Positions 52,679 through 62,087 are shown, counted from the stretch's first letter. The stretch is 64,000 nt of DNA from Solirubrobacter sp035555675 (GCA_035555675.1 DATMGH010000150.1:1-64000); one strand, 5' to 3'. Made by a program: numbers and translations. Notes: generated by a model from the letters alone, not told the origin.

Positions 52679-53210
52679 GCTTCTCACTCGCTCGCTCGTC
52701 GATCCGGAGGCGTTCGGGATCTTCTACGAGCGTCACGAGCGGATGGTCTTCGGCTACCACATGCGCCATACGCGTGACCTTGAGGTCAGCGCGGACCTCA
52801 CCGCGGAGACGTTCGCCGCCGCGCTGGTCGCTCGCGCCCGGTTCCGGCCCGGCCCTGAGCCCGCCTCGGCGTGGCTGATCGCGATCGCGCATCACAAGCT
52901 GCTGACGTCCTATCGACGCGGCCACGTCGACGCCCGCGCGCGCAAGAAGCTCGGGATCGGCCCGATCGCCTTGACCGACGCCTCGCTCGAGCGTGCCGAA
53001 GCGATCATCGACGACGAGCGGTTCCCGATGCAGGAGCTCCTGGACGGACTTCCGGCCGACCAACGCGAGGCGATCGTCGCTCGAGTGCTCGACGAGCGCG
53101 AGTACGACGACATCAGCCGCACCCTGCGGTGCTCCGAAGCGGCCGCACGCAAGCGCGTCAGCCGGGGTCTCGCCACCCTTCGCCGCCAACTCCAACGAGG
53201 CGTCACATGA
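52641..53210 (+). CDS. ECF RNA polymerase sigma factor
   Basis: 189 residues. Region 2 is visible as FGIFYERHERMVFGYHMRHT to LTAETFAAALVAR, with SAWLIAIAHHKLL. Region 4 has LLDGLPADQREAIVARVLDEREYDDISRTLRCSEAAARKRVSRGL. GGAG lies 4 nt before ATG 52641. Overlaps the next gene by 4 nt (ATGA), which probably encodes its membrane partner. Confidence 0.92.
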   Translation: MHRDPVSELTDAELLTRSLVDPEAFGIFYERHERMVFGYHMRHTRDLEVSADLTAETFAAALVARARFRPGPEPASAWLIAIAHHKLLTSYRRGHVDARARKKLGIGPIALTDASLERAEAIIDDERFPMQELLDGLPADQREAIVARVLDEREYDDISRTLRCSEAAARKRVSRGLATLRRQLQRGVT

Positions 53211-53884
53211 CCGTATTCCCAGAGATCCAGGACGCGCTGGTCAAGGCCGCCGCCACCCGCGAGCGCTCCCCACGGCGCCGGCGCGTCCTCCGCCGCGGAG
53301 TGATCACCGCAATCGCCGCGCTCACCGTCAGCGGATCGGCGCTCGCGGTCGTCATGACTCGAGACGAGGCCTACCTGAACGCGACATCGCGCGAGCTCGC
53401 GGAAACGCCACTCAGCCTCGACCAGGCACGCGGTGAGCTGGGCGCGGCCGGTCGCGACGTCAACCAGATCCGTCGAGAGATGGTCGTCGAGGGACACGAG
53501 GTGTACGCGGTCGAGGGGCCCGGCACGCGATGCATCCTGATCGCCGGGGTCGATCAGCCGGCCGGCAAGAGCGAGTCGATCGCGTGCCAGCCCAGCAGTG
53601 AGACGAAGGCCCTCGGCGCAGACCTCTCCCTTGGGTCCGACCGGGGAAGAGTGATCCTGATCTGGACAGGGCCCTCCGCCGAAGCCGTCTCAGCAGAAGC
53701 CGGCGGACAGCGCCTGACGATCGAGTCCGGCCCGACCATCCTCGCGGTGACCCGACCGGATCCCGACGCCGCGGGCACGGTGACCTGGACCAGTGCGGGG
53801 AAGCCGAGGAGCTTCAACCTCATCCCGGCGCGAGAGCTCGATCCCAGTCGCCGCGCGCTCCCGGCGGCGACATCCGCGCCCTGA
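53207..53884 (+). CDS. Single-span membrane protein paired with the sigma factor
   Basis: 225 residues. A basic N-terminus (RSPRRRRVLRRG) precedes one TM helix at about 32-50 (ITAIAALTVSGSALAVVM), then an extracellular domain with two cysteines. No zinc-finger anti-sigma motif is seen. ATGA coupling with the sigma gene suggests it regulates or is co-regulated with it. A conventional anti-sigma role is not proven. Confidence 0.72.
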   Translation: MTVFPEIQDALVKAAATRERSPRRRRVLRRGVITAIAALTVSGSALAVVMTRDEAYLNATSRELAETPLSLDQARGELGAAGRDVNQIRREMVVEGHEVYAVEGPGTRCILIAGVDQPAGKSESIACQPSSETKALGADLSLGSDRGRVILIWTGPSAEAVSAEAGGQRLTIESGPTILAVTRPDPDAAGTVTWTSAGKPRSFNLIPARELDPSRRALPAATSAP

Positions 53885-54084
53885 CCGCCAGGGTCTCCGT
53901 CCACACACAGTCGTCGGAGCCGTCCAGCTGGCGGATCCGCAACGCAAGCTGAGGGCGGCGTGGCACGTCTGCAGTACGGGAGTGGAGGCGAACGCCGCGA
54001 GCGTGTACCGACTACCACTGGGCTAGGCGCGAGACCGCGGCCCCGCTCGCGTCCCGGAGCGCGGTGCGGCGTCTGCAATGCCGT

Positions 54085-54264
54085 TCACCGCCACGCGCCG
54101 GCCCGCCGCCGCGCCAGTTGCGCCTCCGCCCGCAGCGCTTCCGCGCTCGAGCGCAGATCGCGCGACTCGGCGATGCGCGCCTGCAGCGTGGCGAGGTTCA
54201 GACGCAGCGTGATCCGGGCCGCCGCCAGCGCGACCCGCAGCTCGTAGAGCGGTGAGCGCTCCAT
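54085..54264 (-). CDS. Small coiled-coil protein (59 aa)
   Basis: Begins MERSPLYELRVALAAARITL and continues as one long amphipathic helix rich in Leu, Ala, Arg and Glu, ending RRAGAWR. Third codon positions are almost all G or C, like real genes nearby. The Shine-Dalgarno signal is weak (AGG). It lies 42 nt after the CAP-domain gene on the same strand. Function unknown. Confidence 0.5.
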   Translation of the reverse strand: MERSPLYELRVALAAARITLRLNLATLQARIAESRDLRSSAEALRAEAQLARRRAGAWR

Positions 54265-54306
54265 CGCCTGGTGATACCCGCTGGGCGAACGTCGTCCACC
54301 CCCCGC

Positions 54307-54912
54307 TCAACGTGCCCTCTTGCTCCGCGGGCGCATCACGACGCAGCCCGCGCCGTCGTCGCCCTTCCGGCACGCCTTGGCGCCGAAGTCCACCGTCACG
54401 GTCGCGCCGCCCGCGACGCCACCCCCGGGGACGCCGAGGCGCACTCCGATCCCGACGTCGCGGTAGTCCTTGCTCAGCAGGTTCGAGCGGTGCTCCGAAG
54501 AGGCGAGCCACGCGTCCACGAGCGCCTGGGGCGTGCTCAGCGACCCGGTCGCCCAGGCCAGGTTCTCGCCCAGCATCCAGCCGTCGAAGCGCTTGACGTA
54601 CTTCGCGTCGACCACCCGGTCGACGAGCGTGGCGCCGTCGGCGCCGACGTGATCGAAGGCGCCGCCCAGGACCATGTCGCGCGTGTGACGGGCGGCGGCG
54701 AGCGCAAGTCTCGCGTTGGCCTTCAGCGGCGGCAGCGCACGCTCGGCGCGCACCCGGTTCTGCACGCAGAGGATCGTGTCGGCGATCGCGCGCAGGGTGT
54801 CGGCCGTGGGCTCGAGGTCGGCGCCGCGGCACGCCGCCGGCTTGGCGCCGTGCGCGGCGGGCGCGACGACGAGCAGGGCGGCGGCGGCGATCAATACGGC
54901 AAGAAGACGCAC
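54307..54912 (-). CDS. Secreted CAP/SCP-domain protein
   Basis: 201 residues. Signal peptide about 1-22 (LLAVLIAAAALLVVAPAAHGA). CAP motifs: RAERALPPLKANARLALAAARHTRDMV, FDHVGADG with the conserved His, GENLAWATG with Glu, and WLASSEHRSNLLS with the second Glu/His. Cysteines near the ends could form a disulfide. The role of bacterial CAP proteins is poorly known. Confidence 0.9.
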   Translation of the reverse strand: MRLLAVLIAAAALLVVAPAAHGAKPAACRGADLEPTADTLRAIADTILCVQNRVRAERALPPLKANARLALAAARHTRDMVLGGAFDHVGADGATLVDRVVDAKYVKRFDGWMLGENLAWATGSLSTPQALVDAWLASSEHRSNLLSKDYRDVGIGVRLGVPGGGVAGGATVTVDFGAKACRKGDDGAGCVVMRPRSKRAR

Positions 54913-54953
54913 GGCGAAAGCGGGCGGCCGGGTCGGACCCGGCCGCCCTCCGG

Positions 54954-57389
54954 CTACGGCAGATCGATCGCCTGCGGCAGCGTGAACGTCCGGGCGCGCG
55001 CGGGCCCGCGGGCGCGGCTGGCCGCCCGCACCTCGGCCCGGTAGACGGCGGCACGAACGCCCTTCGGCGGCGCGACGCGGATCCGGTAGCGCCCGCGCGC
55101 GTCGAGCTTCGCCCGGCCGGCGATCTCGTAGCGCCCGCAGGCCACGAGGCGCTTGAGCGTGACGGTCTGCCGCGTGCGCGCGAGCGGCGGCTCGACCCGC
55201 CCGCTGAACGTCACCCGCCCGGTCGCCGCCGAGACCGCGGTCGTCGCCATCCGCCGGTGCAGCTTCAGCGACGCGCTCCGCGCCGCGCCGGCGCTCGCGA
55301 CGTAGCGGGCGGCGTTGGTGCGCGCGATCCGCGCCGCGGGCGCCGCGACGCGCGCGTGGAACAGACCGTCCCGCCCGACCACGGGACGCGCGACCACCCT
55401 GCCGGTCGCCACGAGCTTGATGGCGACGCGCTGCCCGCGCAGATCGGTGGCGGCCGCGCCGCGCAGCACGACCTGCCGGCCGCTTGGCTGCACGTCCATC
55501 AGCACGAGCTTGCGGTCCGTGCAGGCGAGCGCGAGCTCACCGGCCGTGCCGGTCGCGAACGTCGGCGGCGGTGCCGGAGCACCACCACCCCCGCCGCGCG
55601 TGTCCGGCTGCACCGTCGGACTCCGAACCGTCACCGTGCCGGTCCCGGTCGCGCGGTCGCCGTTGGCGTCCACGACCTCGGTCGTGACCCGGTGGTCCCC
55701 GGGTGCGAGCCCGTCCGCAAGCGCCGCGCGGCAGTGGCCGGACGTCGCGTCGTAGGCGGCGGCGACCGTGATCGACCCGATCGTCACCGTGCAGCCGGTG
55801 ATCGGCACGCCCGGCGCCGGCCGCACCGGCACGAGAACCGTGCCACCGTCGACCACCGGATCGCCCACGCTCGGCGTCACGATCGAGAACGCGCCGGCGG
55901 CCTGGCCCTGATCGCCGGTGCCGTCGGTGACCGTCACGAGCGCTTCGTACGCGCCGGGCGCGTACGAAGCACGCGGGAGCGTGGCCGTGCAGCGGCCACC
56001 GCTCAGCGTGCTCGGGACCGTCGTGTACGCACCGGTCCCGGCGCGCCGGACCTGGATCGTGCACGCCGTGAGCGTCTCGCCGGCCGGCGGTGTCGCGAGA
56101 CCCGTGACGGTGCGGTTGGGCGCGTCCGGGTCGAGGATGACCGTCGGCGCGGTGCCGGACAGGACGAGCGGCGCACCGCTCTCGGCCTGCCCGGTGTCGC
56201 CGTTGGCGTCGGTCACTTCGACGCGCACGGTGTACGCGCCGTCCGGCACCGTCCCGGGAACGGTCGCGCGGCAGGCGCCGCCCTGGATCGTGCCGCTGAC
56301 CGTCACGCCGCCGACCGTGAACGCGCACCCAGCCAGCGCGACGCCCGGGGCGGGCATGACCGCGGCGCTGAGCGTGCGCCCGGCGGCCGCCGGCGGGCCG
56401 GCCTGGGGCACCGCGACCGTGACGGTCACGGTCGGGCTGACGCCCGCGTCGCCGTCGGCGTCGGTCACCGTCGCGCGCACCTCGTAGCTCCCCGGCCCGG
56501 GGAAGCGCGCGCGATCCAGCGCCGCGGCGCACTCGCCGCCGTCGAACGTCGTCACCAGCGCGACGAACGGCTCGCCGGCGCGGCGGGCGGAGATCGTGCA
56601 CGACTGGAGCGCGTCGTGCGCCGCGCCCGACGCCGGCACCGCGTGGCCGACGACCGTGCGGTTGGCCGGCCCGGCGGCAACGGTCACCGCCGGCGCCTCG
56701 CCGCTGGTCGGGGCGCCGCACGGATCGTCGGCGGCGCTCAGGCGCGACTCGCCGATGTCGGCGGACAGCAGCGTGCCGAGCAGCGGCGCGCTGAGCTGCA
56801 CGTGCAGCGCGACCCGGCGGATCGACGTCGCGGTCCGCTCCTCGTAGTTGGGGATGATCTGGCCCTGGACGCCGAGCAGGTCGATCGTCACCGGCGCGTC
56901 GAGGATCGTGATCGGGATGCCGAGCACGGTCACGCCGCTGAAGCTCGACGTGGCCGTGAACGTCGGCGCGACGCCCGCTCCCGCCCGCGGGCAGGACGCG
57001 GTCACCGACGACTCGGCGACCGAGACGCCGAGCAGACCCGGGAACGCGGCCAGGGCGAAGCCGAGGCCGGCCACGTCCGCGCTCGCCGTCACGCGGCGGT
57101 CGGGCTGGGGGCCGGTGGTGGTGGTCGTGCGCGAGTTGAGCGCGTTCGCGTTGATCCCGGCGATCGTCGACAGGTTCACGTCGAGGATGTCGCGGGAGTC
57201 GCTGACGCAGGGGGTCTGCGGCGGGTTGGACCGCAGGAGGCTCAGGTCGAGTGAAGCGCCGAGCAGGGTGGCGGTCACCGGAGTGGCCGTGCACCCCCAA
57301 CTGGGCGCGGCGCTCGCTGCGGCCGGCAGGGTCGCGATCGCGAATACGGCAGCGACCAGCGCGACTGTCCAGTGGACAGCTCGAGACAT
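54954..57389 (-). CDS. Large secreted protein with alternating Ig-like repeats
   Basis: 811 residues. Signal peptide about 1-28. Residues 30-230 form a unique domain with several cysteines. Then four Ig-like modules of about 85-95 residues alternate in two types (A-B-A-B): A contains PNRTVTGLATPPAGETLTACTI, B contains PAPGVALAGCAFTVGGVTV; each has two cysteines and ends in VTDANGD-like or VTDADGD-like strands. A GGGGGAPAPPP linker precedes two carbohydrate-binding-like or Ig-like C-terminal domains. No sortase motif. Start ATG 57389 has AAGGAGG. Confidence 0.85.
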   Translation of the reverse strand: MSRAVHWTVALVAAVFAIATLPAAASAAPSWGCTATPVTATLLGASLDLSLLRSNPPQTPCVSDSRDILDVNLSTIAGINANALNSRTTTTTGPQPDRRVTASADVAGLGFALAAFPGLLGVSVAESSVTASCPRAGAGVAPTFTATSSFSGVTVLGIPITILDAPVTIDLLGVQGQIIPNYEERTATSIRRVALHVQLSAPLLGTLLSADIGESRLSAADDPCGAPTSGEAPAVTVAAGPANRTVVGHAVPASGAAHDALQSCTISARRAGEPFVALVTTFDGGECAAALDRARFPGPGSYEVRATVTDADGDAGVSPTVTVTVAVPQAGPPAAAGRTLSAAVMPAPGVALAGCAFTVGGVTVSGTIQGGACRATVPGTVPDGAYTVRVEVTDANGDTGQAESGAPLVLSGTAPTVILDPDAPNRTVTGLATPPAGETLTACTIQVRRAGTGAYTTVPSTLSGGRCTATLPRASYAPGAYEALVTVTDGTGDQGQAAGAFSIVTPSVGDPVVDGGTVLVPVRPAPGVPITGCTVTIGSITVAAAYDATSGHCRAALADGLAPGDHRVTTEVVDANGDRATGTGTVTVRSPTVQPDTRGGGGGAPAPPPTFATGTAGELALACTDRKLVLMDVQPSGRQVVLRGAAATDLRGQRVAIKLVATGRVVARPVVGRDGLFHARVAAPAARIARTNAARYVASAGAARSASLKLHRRMATTAVSAATGRVTFSGRVEPPLARTRQTVTLKRLVACGRYEIAGRAKLDARGRYRIRVAPPKGVRAAVYRAEVRAASRARGPARARTFTLPQAIDLP

Positions 57390-57599
57390 CGATCCTCCTT
57401 CATGGCGGGACGCCCGGGACGGGCGGATCCGAATGGGTTCTGGGGCGCCTGCCGAGGGTTTACCGCGCCAACATTTCCGCCGGCAACGGCGGCGGTGCGG
57501 ACATCAGACCTTTGTCGAACGCGCCGGTTTCGGAGGGGGGAGAGCGGCGCCCCGCTCCGACCCACCCCCATTCGACCCCGACGCTCAGGAGCAACGCCG

Positions 57600-58154
57600 A
57601 TGGAGGCACCGAACCTGTTCGACCAGGTCAACCTGACCGGAGAGGACGCGATCCGCGCCGCCTTCGCGGCGAGCGACGAGTACGCGGTCGACGACCGCTC
57701 CGGCCCGGAGCTGCTCTGCCTCGCCGTCGAGCGCCTGTACGACGTGGCGATCCTGGCCGAGGGCCTGCGCGCGAGCACCGCGATCCTCGAGGACCCCACG
57801 AGCTGGCTGCTCGTGGAGGGCGTGCGCGAGCTGCGCGACGTCGGCGGCGAGGTCCTGCAGCTGCTGCTGCGCGCGCTCGACACCGAGGCCCGCGAGACCG
57901 GCTTCGCCCCTGACGTCTGGCAGCGCCGGGCGCTGCGGACGGCGGCGATCGCGCTGCGCGGCGACGAGCGGGCGCCTCAGCGTCCGGACGTCGGCGACGC
58001 GACGCGCGCCGCGACCGTCAGCGTCGCCGCCGCGCTGCGGGACGGCCGGCTGGACCGGATGGCCGTGCCGGGCCACCTGTCGTCGGCGATCGGCTGCGCC
58101 GCGGCGCTGTTCATGCTCGCGTCGGCGGTGCTCGAACGCTCCGACGTGCGCTGA
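57600..58154 (+). CDS. Conserved helical protein, paralogue of the next gene
   Basis: 184 residues, soluble, mostly helical. Its end (VPGHLSSAIGCAAALFMLASAVLERSDVR) matches the end of the next protein (VPAHLARAIGLVEALASLASILEREDPR), so the two are paralogues. Family not recognised. AGGAG lies 9 nt upstream of the ATG. The 210 nt before it hold nothing I can name. Confidence 0.65.
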   Translation: MEAPNLFDQVNLTGEDAIRAAFAASDEYAVDDRSGPELLCLAVERLYDVAILAEGLRASTAILEDPTSWLLVEGVRELRDVGGEVLQLLLRALDTEARETGFAPDVWQRRALRTAAIALRGDERAPQRPDVGDATRAATVSVAAALRDGRLDRMAVPGHLSSAIGCAAALFMLASAVLERSDVR

Positions 58155-58224
58155 GCCCCGACTTTCGGACGATCCCGGCCCGCGGCGCTTGCCCCGGGCG
58201 GTCCGGGGTCGGTACGAACCCCCG

Positions 58225-58701
58225 ATGTTGCGATTTCGAGGCGAGACCGTCGAGCGGGTCACGACGCCGCCGGACACGCTCATGCGCGAGGTGTCCGGCC
58301 CGCTGCTGGAGCTCGCGCTGCGCGGCGCCGCGCTGAACGATGCGCGCCAAGCGCACGGGGTCGAAGCGGACGAGCTGCGGGCCTTCCGTGAGGTCGCGAC
58401 CGTGGTCGCGACGAGCCTGCACCAGGCGCTGGCGGCGCACGCGGTGCGCCACCGGTACTCGGCCAAGCGGTGGGAACGGGCGGCCGCGGACCTGCGCGCC
58501 GCGGCCGTCTCCGACCACGCCGGGAACCTGCCGTCCGCGCTGGGCTCGCGCGCGAGCCTCGAGCTGCTGCTGGCGCACTCGAGCCGCCGCCCGCGGCGAG
58601 CCGTCCCCGCGCACCTGGCGCGAGCGATCGGGCTGGTCGAGGCGCTCGCTTCGCTCGCCTCGATCCTCGAACGCGAGGACCCCCGCGGGGGCGTTCGCTA
58701 G
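58225..58701 (+). CDS. Conserved helical protein, paralogue of the previous gene
   Basis: 158 residues, soluble. Helical middle (VATSLHQALAAHAVRHRYSAKRWERAAADLR) and the C-terminal block shared with its neighbour. Start ATG 58225 (MLRFRGETVERV) preferred over GTG-type starts upstream. Function unknown. Lies 13 nt before the secreted-protein gene. Confidence 0.62.
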   Translation: MLRFRGETVERVTTPPDTLMREVSGPLLELALRGAALNDARQAHGVEADELRAFREVATVVATSLHQALAAHAVRHRYSAKRWERAAADLRAAAVSDHAGNLPSALGSRASLELLLAHSSRRPRRAVPAHLARAIGLVEALASLASILEREDPRGGVR

Positions 58702-58714
58702 GGTCGCCGGCGGG

Positions 58715-60244
58715 ATGCGCGCGGCGGGTTTGGCGATCACGGCTGCGCTGCTGGCGGTCGCTCCGTCCACCGCGCACGCCGGCACCTACGACGTCTGGTC
58801 GTGCCGCGGGCCGGCGGGAGAGCCGCTGCGCGCGGACGCCTGGGTGCCGCGCACCGTCGACGCGCGGGCCGGTGACGTGACGTTCGCCGACACGTGCGCG
58901 CAGGGCGGCGCGCTGCGCGTCGAGCTGGCGGCGGGCCGCGCGTTCGACCGGCCGGTCACCGGCATGGCGGAGCTCTCGCCGCCGCGGGGAACACGGATCG
59001 TGGGATACGAGCTGTGGCGCTCGCTCACGGTCGCGCCGGCGGAGTGGCTGCGGCTGTTCGACTTCGGTGCCGCGGTCGTGGTCACCCGTGACGGCGCGAC
59101 GAGCCGCTCCGGCTGCTCGACCTGGCGCTGGTGTGCGGCGTCTGACCGGGTCGCCGGCGACGGTCCCGTGGATGCGGTGCGCCTGCAGGTGGAATGCCGG
59201 TTGCCGCTGTGCCAGGCGCCGCGTGGCAGCGCGGCGCGCGTGGAGCTCCAGCGCTCGCGGGTGACGCTGACCGATGAAGTAGCTCCGGAAGCGCCGGAGG
59301 TGACGACGGCCGGTGGGCTGGTGGTCGTCTCCGGCGCGGATGTGGGCGCGGGGATCGCCGCGGTGTCCCTGTCGGTGGACGGCGGGGAGCCGGTGGTGCG
59401 GGAGCGCTGCCGGGTGCCCTACGCGGCGGTGGTGCCGTGCCCGGGCGCGGTGGCGGAGACGTTCGCGGTGGACCTGGCGCCGGGCGCGCACGCGCTCGCC
59501 GCTCGGCTGCGTGACGCGGCGGGCAACGAGACCGCCGCGACCGTGCGGGTGACCGTGCCGGACCTCGGCGCTGCGGTTCCGCCTTTGCCCGGCCCGGCGA
59601 CCGCCGGGCCGGACGGCGCGGCGGTGGCGGAACCCGCGGCGGCGGGCGGCGCGCGGTTGCGCCTCAGCGCGTCCCGCACGCTGCGCGCGCCCGGGACGCC
59701 GGTGCGCGTGTCCGGCACCCTCACCACGCCCGACGGCGCACCGATCCCCGACGCCGCGATCACCCTGACCGCGCTCGACCTCGGCCTCACCCGCGCCCGG
59801 CCCCGCGCGCTCGCGCACCCCCGGACCGACCGCCGCGGCCGCTTCAGCAGCACCCTGCGCCGCGACGGCGCCCAGCGCGTGACCGCCACCTACGCCGCCA
59901 CCACCACCGCCACGACGGTCCGCACCCGCCTCGCACTCACCGCCCGCCCCGCCCGCCGGCACCTGCGCAAGGGCCGCACCCTCACGCTCACCGGCGCCCT
60001 CGCCGGCGCCGGACCCAGCGCCTCCGGCGTCCCCGTCCGCGTGGAATCGATCGTCAACGGCCGCTGGACCACCGTCGGCGTCACCACCACCCGTGCCCGC
60101 GGCCGCCTCAGCTGGCACTACCGCTTCGTCCACCTGACCCGCAGCACCACCTTCAGCTTCCGCGCCGTCGTCGACCGCGCCCCCGCCTGGCCCTGGCCCA
60201 CCGCCCGCAGCCGGCCCGTCACCGTCGACGTCGACGTCACATGA
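58715..60244 (+). CDS. Secreted protein with Ig-like/carboxypeptidase-regulatory-like domains
   Basis: 509 residues. Signal peptide about 1-22 (ending PSTAHAGTYDVWSC). Residues 25-190 form a cysteine-containing domain of unknown type with W-rich CSTWRWC. Then an Ig-like module (GGLVVVSGADVGAGIAAVSLSVDGGEPVV) and two C-terminal modules (RVSGTLTTPDGAPIPDAAITL, and LTLTGALAGAGPSASGVPVRVE). Overlaps the sigma-like gene by 4 nt (ATGA), an unusual coupling. Confidence 0.82.
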   Translation: MRAAGLAITAALLAVAPSTAHAGTYDVWSCRGPAGEPLRADAWVPRTVDARAGDVTFADTCAQGGALRVELAAGRAFDRPVTGMAELSPPRGTRIVGYELWRSLTVAPAEWLRLFDFGAAVVVTRDGATSRSGCSTWRWCAASDRVAGDGPVDAVRLQVECRLPLCQAPRGSAARVELQRSRVTLTDEVAPEAPEVTTAGGLVVVSGADVGAGIAAVSLSVDGGEPVVRERCRVPYAAVVPCPGAVAETFAVDLAPGAHALAARLRDAAGNETAATVRVTVPDLGAAVPPLPGPATAGPDGAAVAEPAAAGGARLRLSASRTLRAPGTPVRVSGTLTTPDGAPIPDAAITLTALDLGLTRARPRALAHPRTDRRGRFSSTLRRDGAQRVTATYAATTTATTVRTRLALTARPARRHLRKGRTLTLTGALAGAGPSASGVPVRVESIVNGRWTTVGVTTTRARGRLSWHYRFVHLTRSTTFSFRAVVDRAPAWPWPTARSRPVTVDVDVT

Positions 60245-61344
60245 CCGCCTCGGCGGAGATCCTCGTCGAGCGCGACTACGAGCGGCTCAAGCCCAGCGTC
60301 CTGCGCACGCTCCGGTACCGGCTGCGAGCGCGCGGCCTGCACCTGGACGAGACGGACCTGGACGCGTTCTACAACCAGGCGTGGCACGGTCTCTACGTGC
60401 GGCTCGCCGCCGGCGAGGAGGTCGCGAGCCCGCAGGGGCTGCTGATCACGATCGCCGAGCGCCGCGCGATCGACGAGGCGCGTGCGCTGCACCTGGACCG
60501 GCGCGGTCGGGACCACGACCTCGCCGAGCTCGCCACGGAGCCCGACCTGGAGGCCGGCCTCGACGACCGCGTCCGGTTCCGCCAGTTCACGCAGGGGCTG
60601 CGCGAGCGGCTGTCCGAACGCGAGCGGCAGGCGGCGCTGCTCTGTTACGTGCACGACTACACGCGTCCCGAGGCCGCGACCGCTCTCGGCGTCAGCCGGC
60701 GCCGGATGGAGAAGATCATGGACCGGGTCTCCAAGCAGACCGGGGCGCTCGTCGCCGAGATCGAGCGCGGCGAGTGGTGCGACAGCCGGAGCTCGCTGAT
60801 CAAGGCGTACGCGCTCGGCCTGCTCGACGCCAACGGCGGGCGTCACGCGCTCGCGGTCGCGCACCTCCAAGACTGCCCGGCGTGTCGCGCGCGCGTGCGC
60901 GGGATCCGCGGGATCGCCGCGTTCGGCCCGCCGCTCCCGGTGCTGCTCGGCGCCGCGGCGGCCGGCGGCGTCGTGCCCCGCCGGCGACCGCGCCCGCGCA
61001 CCCAGGCGGCGGTCGCGGCCGTCGCCGGTGTCCTGGCCGCCGCCGCCTTCGCGGCCGACCGGATCGTCACCGGGCCGCCGGTCCCACCGCCCGTGGACGC
61101 GGACGCACGGCGCCCGCCGCCGTCTCCCTCGGCGGTGCCGAGTGCGCCGGCCGCGACGCCCAAGCCCGCCCGGCCGAAGCGCCGGAAGCCGAAGCGGCGC
61201 GCCGCCAGGCGAGCCTCCACGCCGCCCATCATCCCGCCCGCGGCGACCGTCGCGCCGCCGCCCGCGACCCCCGTTCCGACGCCGCCGCCGTCGCCTCCGC
61301 CCGCCCGCGATCACGACGGGGCCGGGGAGTTCGAGCTGCGATAG
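60241..61344 (+). CDS. ECF sigma-like factor fused to zinc finger, TM helix and Pro-rich tail
   Basis: 367 residues. Residues 1-185: sigma-like region 2 (LDAFYNQAWHGLYVRLAAGEE, ITIAERRAIDEARA) and region 4 (LSERERQAALLCYVHDYTRPEAATALGVSRRRMEKIM). About 205-220: HLQDCPAC, an H-x3-C-x2-C anti-sigma-type zinc finger. About 260-278: one TM helix (TQAAVAAVAGVLAAAAFA). The rest is extracellular, Pro/Ala/Lys-rich (wall-spanning style). Sigma and anti-sigma functions appear to be in one membrane-bound chain. Confidence 0.82.
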   Translation: MTASAEILVERDYERLKPSVLRTLRYRLRARGLHLDETDLDAFYNQAWHGLYVRLAAGEEVASPQGLLITIAERRAIDEARALHLDRRGRDHDLAELATEPDLEAGLDDRVRFRQFTQGLRERLSERERQAALLCYVHDYTRPEAATALGVSRRRMEKIMDRVSKQTGALVAEIERGEWCDSRSSLIKAYALGLLDANGGRHALAVAHLQDCPACRARVRGIRGIAAFGPPLPVLLGAAAAGGVVPRRRPRPRTQAAVAAVAGVLAAAAFAADRIVTGPPVPPPVDADARRPPPSPSAVPSAPAATPKPARPKRRKPKRRAARRASTPPIIPPAATVAPPPATPVPTPPPSPPPARDHDGAGEFELR

Positions 61345-62087
61345 CGCAGCCGCGCCGCGAGCTCGGTCCGCGACCGCAGGTCGAGCTTGGCCAGCACGCG
61401 CGTCATATGCGACTTGACCGTGCCGACGCTCATGAACAGCGTGCGGGCGATCTCCGCGTTGGTCGCCCCCGCCGCCGCGAGCCGCGCGACGTCCAGCTCG
61501 CGCGGGGTGAGCCCGTGCGTGGACGGCACCACCCGCAGGTGCGCACGCGCCGCCAGCCGCAGCGCGTGCTCCAGCAGCGGCTGCGCGCTCCGCAGCACGT
61601 CCAGCTCGCTCGCCGTCAGCTCGGGCTCACCGAGGGCGCGCCAGATCATCGCCGTCCCGACGATCCGCCCCCGGTCGCGGAAGAACGCCGCCGCGCGCGG
61701 CGCGAGCCCGTACCCGGCCAAGAAGCAGCCGAACGACGAGCGCGCCAGCGCCGGCGCCCCGCCGACGTCGGCGGCGCCGACGACCGTCGCCGTGCCGGCG
61801 TTCCAGCGCGACGGCGCGAACGGGTCCAGCGCCCGGCCGCCGTCGAGGTACTCGCGGCCGAGGCGCTCGACGTCGACGTCCGCGCCCCGGTTGACCACGA
61901 CGGGCGCCGTCGTGAACGGGTTCAGCCCGCGGTCGACGGGCGTGAAGACCACCGCGGTCGCGAGCAGCGTGAGCGCCAGCCAGTCCACCGCGTGCGCGGC
62001 CAGCCGTTCGACTTCGGCGCCGCGCGGCGGCGGCGTCCCGCTGACCGGGAAGCACGACACCCGCGGCCGACAGGTTGCATGAGACAT
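61311..62087 (-). CDS. LuxR-type regulator, paralogue 1
   Basis: 258 residues. The C-terminal helix-turn-helix is HGLTPRELDVARLAAAGATNAEIARTLFMSVGTVKSHMTRVLAKLDL. The N-terminal 170 residues lack a receiver and share the pattern DPFxPxRxxxxG...VGG...QPLLEHAL with the proteins at 62231 and 62950, so they form a common sensor-like domain. Convergent with the sigma fusion gene, 34-nt overlap. Divergent from 62231. Confidence 0.85.
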   Translation of the reverse strand: MSHATCRPRVSCFPVSGTPPPRGAEVERLAAHAVDWLALTLLATAVVFTPVDRGLNPFTTAPVVVNRGADVDVERLGREYLDGGRALDPFAPSRWNAGTATVVGAADVGGAPALARSSFGCFLAGYGLAPRAAAFFRDRGRIVGTAMIWRALGEPELTASELDVLRSAQPLLEHALRLAARAHLRVVPSTHGLTPRELDVARLAAAGATNAEIARTLFMSVGTVKSHMTRVLAKLDLRSRTELAARLRYRSSNSPAPS

